From contig NZ_JAFBCR010000001.1 of assembly GCF_016907795.1 (NCBI RefSeq), positions 1,798,001 to 1,862,000 of the forward strand: 64,000 bases of DNA, given 5' to 3'. Position numbers and translations under genes: made by a program. Shown piece by piece: positions 8,762-16,999 of this stretch. The DNA is from Kocuria palustris. Its GTDB lineage: Bacteria > Actinomycetota > Actinomycetes > Actinomycetales > Micrococcaceae. The number at the start of each line of letters is the position of its first letter. Positions within the stretch are counted from its first letter, which is position 1. The notes below the pieces were generated by a model. The model ran no database searches and had not been told where the DNA came from. It saw only the letters and a program-made list of their open reading frames with translations.

Positions 8762-9997
8762 TCACCAGTCGTCTCCGACCAGCCGGTCCTCGGCGATCGA
8801 GGCGCCGAGCATGAGGGTGCGCATGAACCGCTCGGTGGCCGCGATCAGCAGCTCTTCGCCGTCGCGCACCGCCTCCGCCAGGGACATCGGCACGGGCAGG
8901 ATGGAGGCGACGGCGTCGATGCCGATCCCGTGCACGGCGTCCGACCCCTGGCCCAAGGTCCCTGCCAGGCCGATGACCGGCACGCCCTGCTCGGAGGCTC
9001 GACGGGCGACCTCGGCGGGGACCTTGCCGCGCGGGGTCTGGAAGTCGATCGCACCCTCGGCCGTGATGACCAGGTCGGCGCCGCGGATCGAGCTGTCCAG
9101 GTCGATCCCGGCCAGCCCCGAGTCCAGCAGCGCCTCGAAGCGCGGCACCAGCTCGGCGCCGATGGCCGCCATGCCGGCGCCGAGGCCTCCCGAGGCCCCG
9201 GTGCCGGGGCCCAGGGCGAAGTCGCGGTCCCAGGTCCGCTCGAGGCCGTCGCGGCCCAGGATCTCCGCCCAGTTCTCGAACCCGCGCGACATCTGCTCGA
9301 CCTGCTGCGCCGTGGCGCCCTTCTGCGGGCCGAAGACCCGGGCGACGCCATGGTCGCCGGTCAGCACGTTGTGCGGGTTCAGGGCCAGGACCACGCGCAC
9401 GCGGCCGGCGCTCAGCGACGGGTGCAGACCGGAGAGGTCCAGGCTCCGGGCCTCCGTGAGCGCCGCGCCCCCGGTGCCGACCGGCTCCCCGTCGGCGTCC
9501 AGCACCCGGGCTCCGAGCGCGGTGAGCGCGCCCAGCCCTCCGTCGGAGGTCCCGGAGTCGCCGCAGCCCACGACGATGGTCTGCGCCCCGTCCTCTAGGG
9601 CAGCGCGGATCAGCTCGCCGACCCCGTGGGTGGTGGTGAGCGTGGGATCCCGGCGATCGTGCGGGACCAGGCGCAGTCCCGCGGCCGAGGCCATCTCCAC
9701 GACGGCGGTCCCGCGCGCGTCGCCGCCCAGGCGGGCCCAGTGCGCCTCGACCGGATCGCCCACGGGGCCGGTCACGCGTGCGGGGATCAGCTCGCCGCCG
9801 GTGGCTGAGGCCAGTGTGCGGGCCGTGCCTTCGCCGCCGTCGGCCACGGGCACGGTGCGCACGCGCACGCCGGGCACGGCGCGGCGGACTCCTGCGCTGA
9901 TCGCGCGGGCGACCTGCTCGGCGTCCAGCGACTCCTTGAAGCCGGAGGGCGCCACCAGGACTCGGCGGACGAAGGCGGTGGAGGGTGTGGCGGTCAT
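8762..9997 (-). CDS. glxK: Glycerate 2-kinase (GlxK/GarK family)
   Basis: The enzyme phosphorylates D-glycerate to 2-phosphoglycerate. The 411-residue product has the family landmarks LVAPSGFKESLDAEQVA at the N-terminus, PVADGGEGT, GCGDSGTSDGGLG near residue 150, and a C-terminal TAEGAIDFQTPRGKVP. The ATG at 9997 is preceded by GAGGAG. It follows the SLC13-type carrier by 29 bases on the same strand, which hints that the carrier may import glycerate or a compound degraded to it. That link is inference from order only. Confidence 0.93.
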   Translation of the reverse strand: MTATPSTAFVRRVLVAPSGFKESLDAEQVARAISAGVRRAVPGVRVRTVPVADGGEGTARTLASATGGELIPARVTGPVGDPVEAHWARLGGDARGTAVVEMASAAGLRLVPHDRRDPTLTTTHGVGELIRAALEDGAQTIVVGCGDSGTSDGGLGALTALGARVLDADGEPVGTGGAALTEARSLDLSGLHPSLSAGRVRVVLALNPHNVLTGDHGVARVFGPQKGATAQQVEQMSRGFENWAEILGRDGLERTWDRDFALGPGTGASGGLGAGMAAIGAELVPRFEALLDSGLAGIDLDSSIRGADLVITAEGAIDFQTPRGKVPAEVARRASEQGVPVIGLAGTLGQGSDAVHGIGIDAVASILPVPMSLAEAVRDGEELLIAATERFMRTLMLGASIAEDRLVGDDW

Positions 9998-10026
9998 ATC
10001 GGACTCCTCGGTGTTGAAGGGGCGGG

Positions 10027-11541
10027 TCAGCGGAACAGCGGCAGGCCCATGAGGGGCCAGACCAGGAAGGCGAAGACGAGCACCAGCACGGCCGAGATCG
10101 GGGCCAGCCAGGCGGAGAGCCGCAGGAGGTGCTCGGGGCGGAAGGTCTCGACGTCCTCCACGTCGGAGAACAGGGTCACGGGCTTGGCGGAGCTGGTCAG
10201 CGTGTGGCAGAACCCGGCCGCCGCCGTCGAGGCGAACGCCGCGGCGGAGGCATCCACCCCCAGGCCCGGGGCCAGGGCGACCACGATGGGGATCAGCACG
10301 GCCGAGCGCGCCGAGCGGGACTGGATGACCAGGTGCGCGGCGGTCGAGAGGACCACGACCAGGACCACGAACGCGATGGGGGCTCCGGGGCCGATCCGCT
10401 GGACGGGGCCGAGAGCTCCGGCGGCCAGCCAGTCGGCGGCTCCCGAGTCGACCAGCCCGGTGCCCAGCGTCAGCGTGGCGGCCATGAACACGAGCAGCGA
10501 CCACGGCACGGACTTCAGCGCCTTGCCCAGGTCCACCGACCCCCATCGGGGGCTCGCGGCCAGCAGCGCGCCCAGCAGGCCGACGATCGCCGGGTGCAGC
10601 CCGTGCAGCGGCTCCGAGCACCACAGCACCACCACGACGGCCACGAGCATGGCCGAGCGGGTCTGCGCGGTGGTCAGAGGTCCGGAGATGGGCGAGGCCG
10701 AATGCGCCTGCATGTCCTTCAGGCTGATCGAGACGGGCTCGCGCCGGTCCTCCCGCCGGGTGAACAGCCGCAGGATCAGCTCGGTGCACACGTGCGAGGA
10801 CACCACGGCCAGCGGAAGGCCCAGGATCAGCCACGTGGCCACTCCGAAGCTGCGATGCCCGGCCGCGTCCAAAATCTGGGCGGTGATCAGATGCGCGCCG
10901 GCGCCCAGGTATGAGGCCACCGCCGAGAGCAGGATGACCGACGGGAACAGCAGGGACAGCGCCAGCACCACCCGCCGGTGCGGCGCCAGCACCGCCGCCA
11001 TGGCCGCGAAGACGGGCAGGGCCAGGGCCGCCCGTCCGGAGGTCGACGGGATCGCGAAGGCCGTGACGACCAGCACCGCCGTGGTGAGGTGGAACAGCGG
11101 GCGCAACCCGGAAGCGCCGGTCACCACGAATGCCGCCACGCGGGTGGCCAGTCCCGAGGCTGTCACCCCGGCGGCGATCACGAAAGCGGTCAGCAGCAGC
11201 CACACCGTGTCCTCGCCGAGCGAGGAGAAGAGGTCCTCGTCCCCGACCACGCCGGTGGAGACCAGGATCAGCGCAGCGCCCAGCGCCACGTAGGTGTCCT
11301 CGAGCGGGGAGAAGATCCACAGCCACACGGCCACGCAGAACACGCACAGGGTCAGGGCGCCGTGGGCCGGCAGCTCATCGCCCAGGACCGAGGCCCGGAT
11401 CACCACCGTGCACGCGACGAGCATCACGACCGCCAGGATCAGCGCGGCCGGGCGCGGCCTGGGGCGCGAGCGCGCCGGCGCGGGGCGGCCGCTCTGCGGA
11501 GGGGTCGAGGCCCAGCGCACGGAGCCCGTCTGCGCGCTCAT
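10027..11541 (-). CDS. SLC13/DASS-type anion carrier
   Basis: The 504-residue protein is a polytopic membrane protein of the divalent anion:sodium symporter type. A proline-rich N-terminus precedes the first membrane helix (ALILAVVMLVACTVVIRAS). The region with IPSTSGRAALALPVFAAM near residue 150 and the repeat-related IQSRSARSAVLIPIVVAL near residue 410 match the two SNT-like substrate motifs of the family. Its start overlaps the histidine kinase stop (ATGA), so kinase and carrier are coupled. Glycerate kinase follows. Substrate is unknown: dicarboxylates are usual, and glycerate or tartronate are possible from context. Confidence 0.85.
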   Translation of the reverse strand: MSAQTGSVRWASTPPQSGRPAPARSRPRPRPAALILAVVMLVACTVVIRASVLGDELPAHGALTLCVFCVAVWLWIFSPLEDTYVALGAALILVSTGVVGDEDLFSSLGEDTVWLLLTAFVIAAGVTASGLATRVAAFVVTGASGLRPLFHLTTAVLVVTAFAIPSTSGRAALALPVFAAMAAVLAPHRRVVLALSLLFPSVILLSAVASYLGAGAHLITAQILDAAGHRSFGVATWLILGLPLAVVSSHVCTELILRLFTRREDRREPVSISLKDMQAHSASPISGPLTTAQTRSAMLVAVVVVLWCSEPLHGLHPAIVGLLGALLAASPRWGSVDLGKALKSVPWSLLVFMAATLTLGTGLVDSGAADWLAAGALGPVQRIGPGAPIAFVVLVVVLSTAAHLVIQSRSARSAVLIPIVVALAPGLGVDASAAAFASTAAAGFCHTLTSSAKPVTLFSDVEDVETFRPEHLLRLSAWLAPISAVLVLVFAFLVWPLMGLPLFR

Positions 11542-13121
11542 CGCTCCACCCGCATGGCCTCGGCCACTCGGTCCTGCGCGGCGGAGTCCGTCTCGTCGAG
11601 CTCCTGCCGATCGGGCTGGACGAGGGGAAGATCGAGTCCGACCGAGGTGCGCCCGTCGGGCTCGGAGGCCACCCACAGGCTGCCGCCGTGGGCATCGGCC
11701 ACCGCGCGTGCGACGGCCAGCCCCAGGCCCATGCCGCCCTCGTCGGCGGATTCCTCGGTGCTGCTCGAGCCGCCGGAGGCCTCGGACAGCGCGGCCGAGC
11801 GGTACTGCTCGATCATGGCCCGGGCCTGCTCGGCGCTCAGCGGCCGACCCGCGTTGGTCACCGACAGGCGCAGGACCCGCCCCTGTGCCGCCGCCGAGAC
11901 CTCGGCGTTCTCGTCGTCCTGCGACTGCGACTGCGACTGCGGCTCGGCGACGGCAGCGCTGAGCTGGATGCGCTCGCCGTCCTCCGTGTGATCGACGGCG
12001 TTGCGCGCCAGCTGGCTCATGGCAGCCGACACGGCGGCGGCATCCATCGGTACGGTGAGATCGGGCGCGTCGTCGAGCTCCCAGCTGCGTCGGGGGAAGC
12101 GCTGGGCCAGGTCATGGCGCAGGCGCACCACCAGCGGGGCCGCGGCCGTGGGCCGCATGCGCAGAGCTCCGGGCCGCTGCGCATCGGCGAGCAGGCTCAG
12201 ATCCGCCAGGCTGCGCTGCATCTCCTGCATGCGGCGCCGGAGGCGGCTCAGCTCGGCGCTCGACAGCCCGTCGGAGCCCTGCGAGCCGGTCTCCAGGTCC
12301 CGACGACAGGCCTCCAGGGGGCGGGCGAGATGGCGCTCGACCTCGGCGGCCACGTGCGACTGGCGATTGAAGGAGTCCTCGAGCCGATCGAGCATGCCGT
12401 TGACCGCCTGGGCCGTGCTGGAGATGTCGTCGCGGCCCTCGACGGGCACGCGCGGGGAGAGGTCGTGGCCCGAGACCCGCTGGGCCACAGCTGCGATCCG
12501 GCGCACCGGCAGAAGGATCTGTCCGGCGGCGAACCACGCGATCAGGGCCGTGAGCGCCAGCCCGCCGGCGGCCACGCCCACGAGCAGCAGGACCTGCTGA
12601 TCCACGTCGTCGTGGGCCGGGTCCGTGAACTGCAGGACCAGGAAGGCCGATCCGTCCTCGGTGTCCACCCGCCCCCACCGCACGCTGCCGTGCTCGGTGT
12701 CCCGAACTCCCGAGGCCGACGGGTCCGCGAGGAGACTGTCGAGCTCGGCGGTATCCGCGGCCAGCAGCTCGCCGGCGTCGTCGGCGGCATTGTCCAGGTA
12801 GGAGATGTCGCCGTCGGCCACCGCGATGAAGGCCTCGTGCGTGGCCGGGGTCTGCCGGGAGAGGTAGCGCTCCATGAGCTCGGCCTCCGAGGCGAAGGGC
12901 TGCGCGGTGCGAGGATCCACGCCCTCGTCGACGAACGTGCGGAACTCCTCGACCTCCTGCACGATCCCGGCATCGGCGGCCTGATCCACCTGCCCCTGCA
13001 GCAGCGAGCGCATGGTCACCACGACGGCCAGCAGGGCGATGGCGGTGGTCAGCACGATCCAGCCCACGATGCGCCAGCGCGCCGAGACCCGGGATCCGCG
13101 CTCCTGAGCGTCCGCGCTCAT
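11538..13121 (-). CDS. Atypical sensor histidine kinase, degenerate H-box, no partner regulator
   Basis: The 527-residue product has an N-terminal membrane helix (about 18-38), an extracellular part, a second helix (about 176-198), a HAMP-like region, then a kinase core. The phosphoacceptor box normally reads HExRxPL; here it reads ERHLARPL, with Arg263 at the usual histidine place and His264 shifted by one. The N-box is kept (Asn374 in ARNAVDH) and so is the second glycine box (GGMGLGLAVA, about 462-471). The first glycine box DxGxG is replaced by VTNAGRPLS. A QSQSQSQ run lies near residue 395. No response regulator gene is adjacent. The gene overlaps both neighbours by four bases. Confidence 0.85.
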   Translation of the reverse strand: MSADAQERGSRVSARWRIVGWIVLTTAIALLAVVVTMRSLLQGQVDQAADAGIVQEVEEFRTFVDEGVDPRTAQPFASEAELMERYLSRQTPATHEAFIAVADGDISYLDNAADDAGELLAADTAELDSLLADPSASGVRDTEHGSVRWGRVDTEDGSAFLVLQFTDPAHDDVDQQVLLLVGVAAGGLALTALIAWFAAGQILLPVRRIAAVAQRVSGHDLSPRVPVEGRDDISSTAQAVNGMLDRLEDSFNRQSHVAAEVERHLARPLEACRRDLETGSQGSDGLSSAELSRLRRRMQEMQRSLADLSLLADAQRPGALRMRPTAAAPLVVRLRHDLAQRFPRRSWELDDAPDLTVPMDAAAVSAAMSQLARNAVDHTEDGERIQLSAAVAEPQSQSQSQDDENAEVSAAAQGRVLRLSVTNAGRPLSAEQARAMIEQYRSAALSEASGGSSSTEESADEGGMGLGLAVARAVADAHGGSLWVASEPDGRTSVGLDLPLVQPDRQELDETDSAAQDRVAEAMRVER

Positions 13122-13519
13122 CGCGTCACCGTCCCGGCCTCGGGGGCATCGTCCTGCTCGCCGTCCGAATCGGTGTCCAGATCGACCTCGTCCGGCCCGT
13201 CGTCGTCCTCCGGCTCGAGGTCTGGATCGTCCTCGTCGTCGTGCTCTTCTTCATCGACGGGGGCGGCCGGCCCGGATGTCGGCGCCTGCTGCTGCTCCCG
13301 GTCGTCGGCGGGTGCCGGGTCCTCTGTCGCCTCCGGCTCGGTCGTCGGGGCGGGTGCGGAGGCTTCGGGATCGGGCGACGACGGCGCCGTGACCCGGGTG
13401 CTCACAGGATCGGAGGGCAGAGTGGGCGGCATCGTGGTCCGCGCCAGCTGCTGCGTTCCCAGCGCGGTCAGCACGGGAACGGCCATGATCAGGACCAGGA
13501 GCAGCACACGTCTCAACAT
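13118..13519 (-). CDS. Small acidic membrane-anchored or secreted protein
   Basis: The 133-residue product begins MLRRVLLLVLIMAVPVLTAL, a signal peptide or membrane anchor, followed by a Pro/Thr/Ser stretch and a C-terminal 60 residues dominated by Asp and Glu. I do not recognise a family. It is the first gene of the leftward group that continues with the sensor kinase (ATGA overlap), carrier and glycerate kinase, so a role as a partner of the sensor outside the membrane is possible. The strong charge bias could also mean cation binding. Both ideas are inference. Confidence 0.7.
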   Translation of the reverse strand: MLRRVLLLVLIMAVPVLTALGTQQLARTTMPPTLPSDPVSTRVTAPSSPDPEASAPAPTTEPEATEDPAPADDREQQQAPTSGPAAPVDEEEHDDEDDPDLEPEDDDGPDEVDLDTDSDGEQDDAPEAGTVTR

Positions 13520-13607
13520 GACAGTGAAGTGAACTCCGAACAGATGAAATGCAGATGAGCATCCGGGCCGCGGACGCTCAGCACTCGACCCCAGGAAGAC
13601 GAGACCG

Positions 13608-14435
13608 ATGACCGATCTGCAGTGCCCCGCTGTGCTCCTGCTCGGAGAGGATCCGCGCGCCGTGCTGGAGGGGAGGGTCCTGGGGCCCGTCGGGCCGGGG
13701 GCGGAGATCGTCTGCCTTCCGCAGGGCGAAGACCCGCTGCGCCGGGCTGCCGCCGAGGACGCCCTGGTGGACGAGCTGGTCGACGCCCGCCGCGGGGAAT
13801 CGGTGGTGCTCGAGGCCGAACCGGCGCGGCTGCGCGAGCTGCTGCGCCGCCACGGCTGCACGCCGGAGCTGCCCGCGCGCATCGAGGCCGACTCCGGCGG
13901 CTGGCGGCGCACCGAGCCCGCCGGGCAGCCCGCCCTGGAGCGGCAGGATCCGGAGCCGGCCGCCGTGGAGCAGCCGAGCGCCGACCAGCCGAGCGCCGAG
14001 CGGCACGTGGCGCTGCCGCTGGCGGAGATGACCGGACTGCAGATGCACGCGATCACGCTGCTGCGCGAGCGCGTCTTCGTGGTGGAGCAGAAGACCACCG
14101 AGGTCACGGAGATCGACGAGCTCGATGCCCTGCAGACCACCGTCCACCACTGGCTGGAGATCGACGGCCGCCCCGCCGCAGTCCTGCGCGTCCTGGCCCA
14201 CGAGGAGGCCATCGCGATCGGCCGGGTGGCCACCGCTCACGAGCACCGCGGGAAGGGCCTGGCCGGGCGGCTGATGCGCCTGGTGCTCCAGGACCTGGCG
14301 CCGCTGAATCGCCCCGTCGTGCTGCTGGGCCAGTCGCACCTGGAGCAGTGGTACGAGCGGCTCGGATTCGTCCGCAGCGGAAATGAGGTCCTGGAGGTGG
14401 GCATCCCGCACGTGCCCATGACCCTGAGCCGATGA
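13608..14435 (+). CDS. Two-part protein with C-terminal ElaA-like GNAT acetyltransferase
   Basis: The 275-residue product has an N-terminal domain of about 130 residues that I do not recognise and a C-terminal GNAT domain. The C-terminal part resembles ElaA: RERVFVVEQKTTEVTEIDELD, then the acetyl-CoA loop RVATAHEHRGKGLAGRLM and LGFVRSGNEVLEVGIPHVPM. An AGGAAG site precedes the ATG. The stop overlaps the start of the next gene (ATGA), tying it to the membrane protease. ElaA-type enzymes have poorly known substrates. The fused N-terminal domain is the odd part. Confidence 0.82.
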   Translation: MTDLQCPAVLLLGEDPRAVLEGRVLGPVGPGAEIVCLPQGEDPLRRAAAEDALVDELVDARRGESVVLEAEPARLRELLRRHGCTPELPARIEADSGGWRRTEPAGQPALERQDPEPAAVEQPSADQPSAERHVALPLAEMTGLQMHAITLLRERVFVVEQKTTEVTEIDELDALQTTVHHWLEIDGRPAAVLRVLAHEEAIAIGRVATAHEHRGKGLAGRLMRLVLQDLAPLNRPVVLLGQSHLEQWYERLGFVRSGNEVLEVGIPHVPMTLSR

Positions 14436-15157
14436 TCGAGCTGCTCGCGGCCCGTCCCGTGCCCCCGGCAGATGCCTGGGTGCTCGTGCTGTGCGGGCTC
14501 CTCGCCGCAGGGCTGTGCCTTCCGCGACGGACCTGGCGGTGGTTCGGGCTGGTCGTCACGGTCGTGCATGAGCTCGGCCACGCGCTGGCGGGGCTGGTCG
14601 TGGGCCGGAGGGTCATGACGATCCGCATCGAGGCCGATCACTCGGGCGTCACGCACTCCTTCGGCACCGGGCCCAGCGCGGCATGGTCGACCTTCTGGGG
14701 CTATCCCTTCCCCGCCGTCGTCGGGGCCGTGTGGGCCGCCGCGGTGGGGCTGGGGCACTGGCCGGTGGCCGCCGTCGTGAGCGCGCTGGTGCTGTTGGGC
14801 TCCCTGGTGGTGATGCGCGGTGCGCTGTCCTGGGTGGTCACGACCGGATCGGCGGCGCTGCTGCTGGCGCTGGTGTGGGCGGACCTCGCGATCGGGCGCT
14901 GGCTGATGCTCGCGGTCGGCACCGCGCTGTGGGTCGGCGCGCTGCGGGTGTGGTGGCTGCTGGCCCGGCGCCACGTCCAGGGCGCCCTGAGCCGACGGGT
15001 GCAGCACGAGCACCCGCTGGGGCTGCCCTCGGATGCCGTGGCACTGGCCCGGGCCACCGGCGTCCCGGCCATGCTGTGGCTGCTGGCCTTCCTGGCGGTG
15101 ATCCTGCTCAGCGCAGCGGGGATCGCGCTGGCCTGGGCCCCGCAGCTGCTGAGCTGA
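14432..15157 (+). CDS. M50-like membrane metalloprotease family protein
   Basis: The 241-residue product has about six hydrophobic segments and the zinc-binding motif HELGHALAG near residue 45 inside a membrane helix, as in M50B-like proteins. A second possible metal ligand cannot be assigned by eye. It is coupled to the acetyltransferase gene by a four-base overlap. Such proteins can cleave membrane-anchored regulators, but no substrate is evident here. It ends 104 bases before the polyol dehydrogenase gene. Confidence 0.82.
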   Translation: MIELLAARPVPPADAWVLVLCGLLAAGLCLPRRTWRWFGLVVTVVHELGHALAGLVVGRRVMTIRIEADHSGVTHSFGTGPSAAWSTFWGYPFPAVVGAVWAAAVGLGHWPVAAVVSALVLLGSLVVMRGALSWVVTTGSAALLLALVWADLAIGRWLMLAVGTALWVGALRVWWLLARRHVQGALSRRVQHEHPLGLPSDAVALARATGVPAMLWLLAFLAVILLSAAGIALAWAPQLLS

Positions 15158-15175
15158 GCGGCTGCAGGCAACTCT

Positions 15176-15208
15176 GTCTCAGATGTGGCCTGGGTCTCGT
15201 CTCAGATG
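15176..15208 (+). promoter_or_regulatory. Direct-repeat operator candidate before the polyol dehydrogenase
   Basis: GTCTCAGATG occurs at 15176-15185 and again at 15199-15208, exactly 23 bases apart, about two DNA turns. The AT-rich GATATTTT that follows may be part of the promoter. The half site resembles the CTCAGGTGAG sites before the SorC/ABC transporter genes at 19.56-19.63 kb. A shared polyol regulator is the simplest reading. Confidence 0.55.
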
Positions 15209-15261
15209 ATATTTTCGCCGGGCGGGTCATCGCGGATCCGCACTGCCCACAGGAGGCCCGC

Positions 15262-16824
15262 ATGCCCACCGACACCGTCTCACCCGCTCCCTCGTCCGAG
15301 CCCGCGCAGCGCCTTGCCGACGCTTCGCTGCCCGGCACGCAGGCGGAGCTGCCCGCCTACGACCGCTCCGGCCTGAGCACCGGCATCGTCCACATCGGCG
15401 TGGGCGGCTTCCACCGCGCTCACCAGGCCGTCGTCATGGACGACCTGCTGGCCCAGGGCGGCCACGACAGCTGGGCGATCACGGGCCTCGGCGCCCTGGC
15501 CGGCGACTCCCGCATGCGCGACGCCCTCAACGACCAGGACGGGCTCTACACCCTGGCGGTCAAGCACCCCGACGGCCACCGCGACAACCGCGTGATCGGC
15601 TCCATCCGCACCATGGCCGTGGCTCCGGAGGACCCGGCCGGCGCGGTCGAGCTCATGGCGGATCCCGCCACCCGCATCGTGTCGCTGACCATCACCGAGG
15701 GCGGCTACAACTTCAACCAGGCCACGGGCCTGTTCGACGAGACCACGCCGGCCGTCGCCCATGACCTCGAGGTCCTGCGCGGCTCCGGCGAGGGCGAGCT
15801 GCGTTCGGTCTTCGGCCTGGTCGTGGAGGCTCTGCGGGTGCGCCGCGAGCGGGGAACCGCCCCCTTCACCGTCATGTCCTGCGACAACATCCAGGGCAAC
15901 GGCGACACCGCCGCCCTGCAGTTCGTGGCCTTCGCCGAGCTGGTCGATCCCGAGCTGGCCGCCTGGATCCGCGAGAACGTCCCGTTCCCGAACTCCATGG
16001 TCGATCGCATCACCCCGGTCACCACCGACGCCGACCGCGAGAACGTCCTGGCGGACACCGGGCGGGTGGACGCCTGGCCGGTCGTGTGCGAGCCGTTCTT
16101 CCAGTGGGTGCTCGAGGACCACTTCGTCCCGGGTCCCGACGGCGCCCCGGGCCGCCCCGCCTTCGAGAAGGCCGGCGTGCAGCTCGTCGCGGACGTCGAG
16201 CCCTACGAGCTCATGAAGCTGCGCCTGCTCAACGCCTCCCACCAGGCGCTGTGCTACCCGGGTCGCCTGGCCGGGCTCGAGTACGCGCACGAGGTCTGTT
16301 CCGACCCGCTGTACGTGGCCTACCTGCTGGCCTACATGGAGCTCGAGGCCACTCCCACGCTGCGCGATGTCCCGGGCGTGGACCTGGACGACTACCGCAG
16401 GACGCTCATCGAGCGCTTCGCGAACCCGGAGATCCGCGACACCCTGGCCCGCCTGTGCGCCGAGGCCTCGGACCGCATCCCCAAGTGGCTCGTGCCGGTG
16501 ATCCGCGAGAACCTCGAGGCCGGTCGCCCGGTCGAGCTCTCCGCCACGATCGTGGCCTCCTGGGCGCGCTACGCCGAGGGCGCCGACGAGAACGGCCGTC
16601 CGTTCGAGATCGTCGATCCCCGCCGCGACGCCGTGATCGAGGCCGCCTCCCACCACGACGAGGACGAGCTGTCCTTCCTGCGCAACGAGGAGCTCTTCGG
16701 GGACCTCGCCCAGCAGGAGGCCTTCACGGAGCCGTACCTGCGCGCCCTGCGCGGCTTCCGCTCGCGCGGCGCCCGCGCGACGCTCGAGGAGGTCCTGGAG
16801 GTCGTGGGGCGCCCGGCCGCCTGA
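15262..16824 (+). CDS. Mannitol/arabitol dehydrogenase family enzyme (long-chain polyol dehydrogenase)
   Basis: The 520-residue product belongs to the polyol-specific long-chain dehydrogenases. It shows the NAD-binding N-terminus GIVHIGVGGFHRAHQA, the central SCDNIQGNGD segment, PNSMVDRITPVT and the active-site motif KLRLLNASHQAL (K-x5-N-x2-H). AGGAGG lies just before the ATG at 15262. Family members oxidise D-mannitol to fructose or D-arabitol to xylulose; sequence by eye does not separate these. The nearby xylulokinase favours arabitol or another xylulose-forming polyol. It is convergent with xylB. Confidence 0.93.
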   Translation: MPTDTVSPAPSSEPAQRLADASLPGTQAELPAYDRSGLSTGIVHIGVGGFHRAHQAVVMDDLLAQGGHDSWAITGLGALAGDSRMRDALNDQDGLYTLAVKHPDGHRDNRVIGSIRTMAVAPEDPAGAVELMADPATRIVSLTITEGGYNFNQATGLFDETTPAVAHDLEVLRGSGEGELRSVFGLVVEALRVRRERGTAPFTVMSCDNIQGNGDTAALQFVAFAELVDPELAAWIRENVPFPNSMVDRITPVTTDADRENVLADTGRVDAWPVVCEPFFQWVLEDHFVPGPDGAPGRPAFEKAGVQLVADVEPYELMKLRLLNASHQALCYPGRLAGLEYAHEVCSDPLYVAYLLAYMELEATPTLRDVPGVDLDDYRRTLIERFANPEIRDTLARLCAEASDRIPKWLVPVIRENLEAGRPVELSATIVASWARYAEGADENGRPFEIVDPRRDAVIEAASHHDEDELSFLRNEELFGDLAQQEAFTEPYLRALRGFRSRGARATLEEVLEVVGRPAA

Positions 16825-16833
16825 TCCGCCGCA

Positions 16834-16876
16834 GCCGTCGTCCCTGTCCGCGGAAGCGGGCGGGAGGGGCGACGGC
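16834..16876 (+). terminator. Hairpin after the polyol dehydrogenase gene
   Basis: GCCGTCG (16834-16840) pairs with CGACGGC (16870-16876) and further inner pairs are possible, 10 bases after the stop codon. Confidence 0.6.
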
Positions 16877-16898
16877 GGGACGGGCCGCGAGCACGACG

Positions 16899-16946
16899 CA
16901 GGCCCCCGCACCGAGACGCAGCGAACGCGTCCGGGGCGGGGGCCTG
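16899..16946. terminator. Two-way terminator between polyol dehydrogenase and xylB
   Basis: CAGGCCCCCGC (16899-16909) pairs perfectly with GCGGGGGCCTG (16936-16946). The two flanking genes are convergent. Confidence 0.75.
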
Positions 16947-16999
16947 TGCCATGAGCGGGGACATCCGCAGGAGCCGATGCGGCTCCTGCGCAGCAGGGC

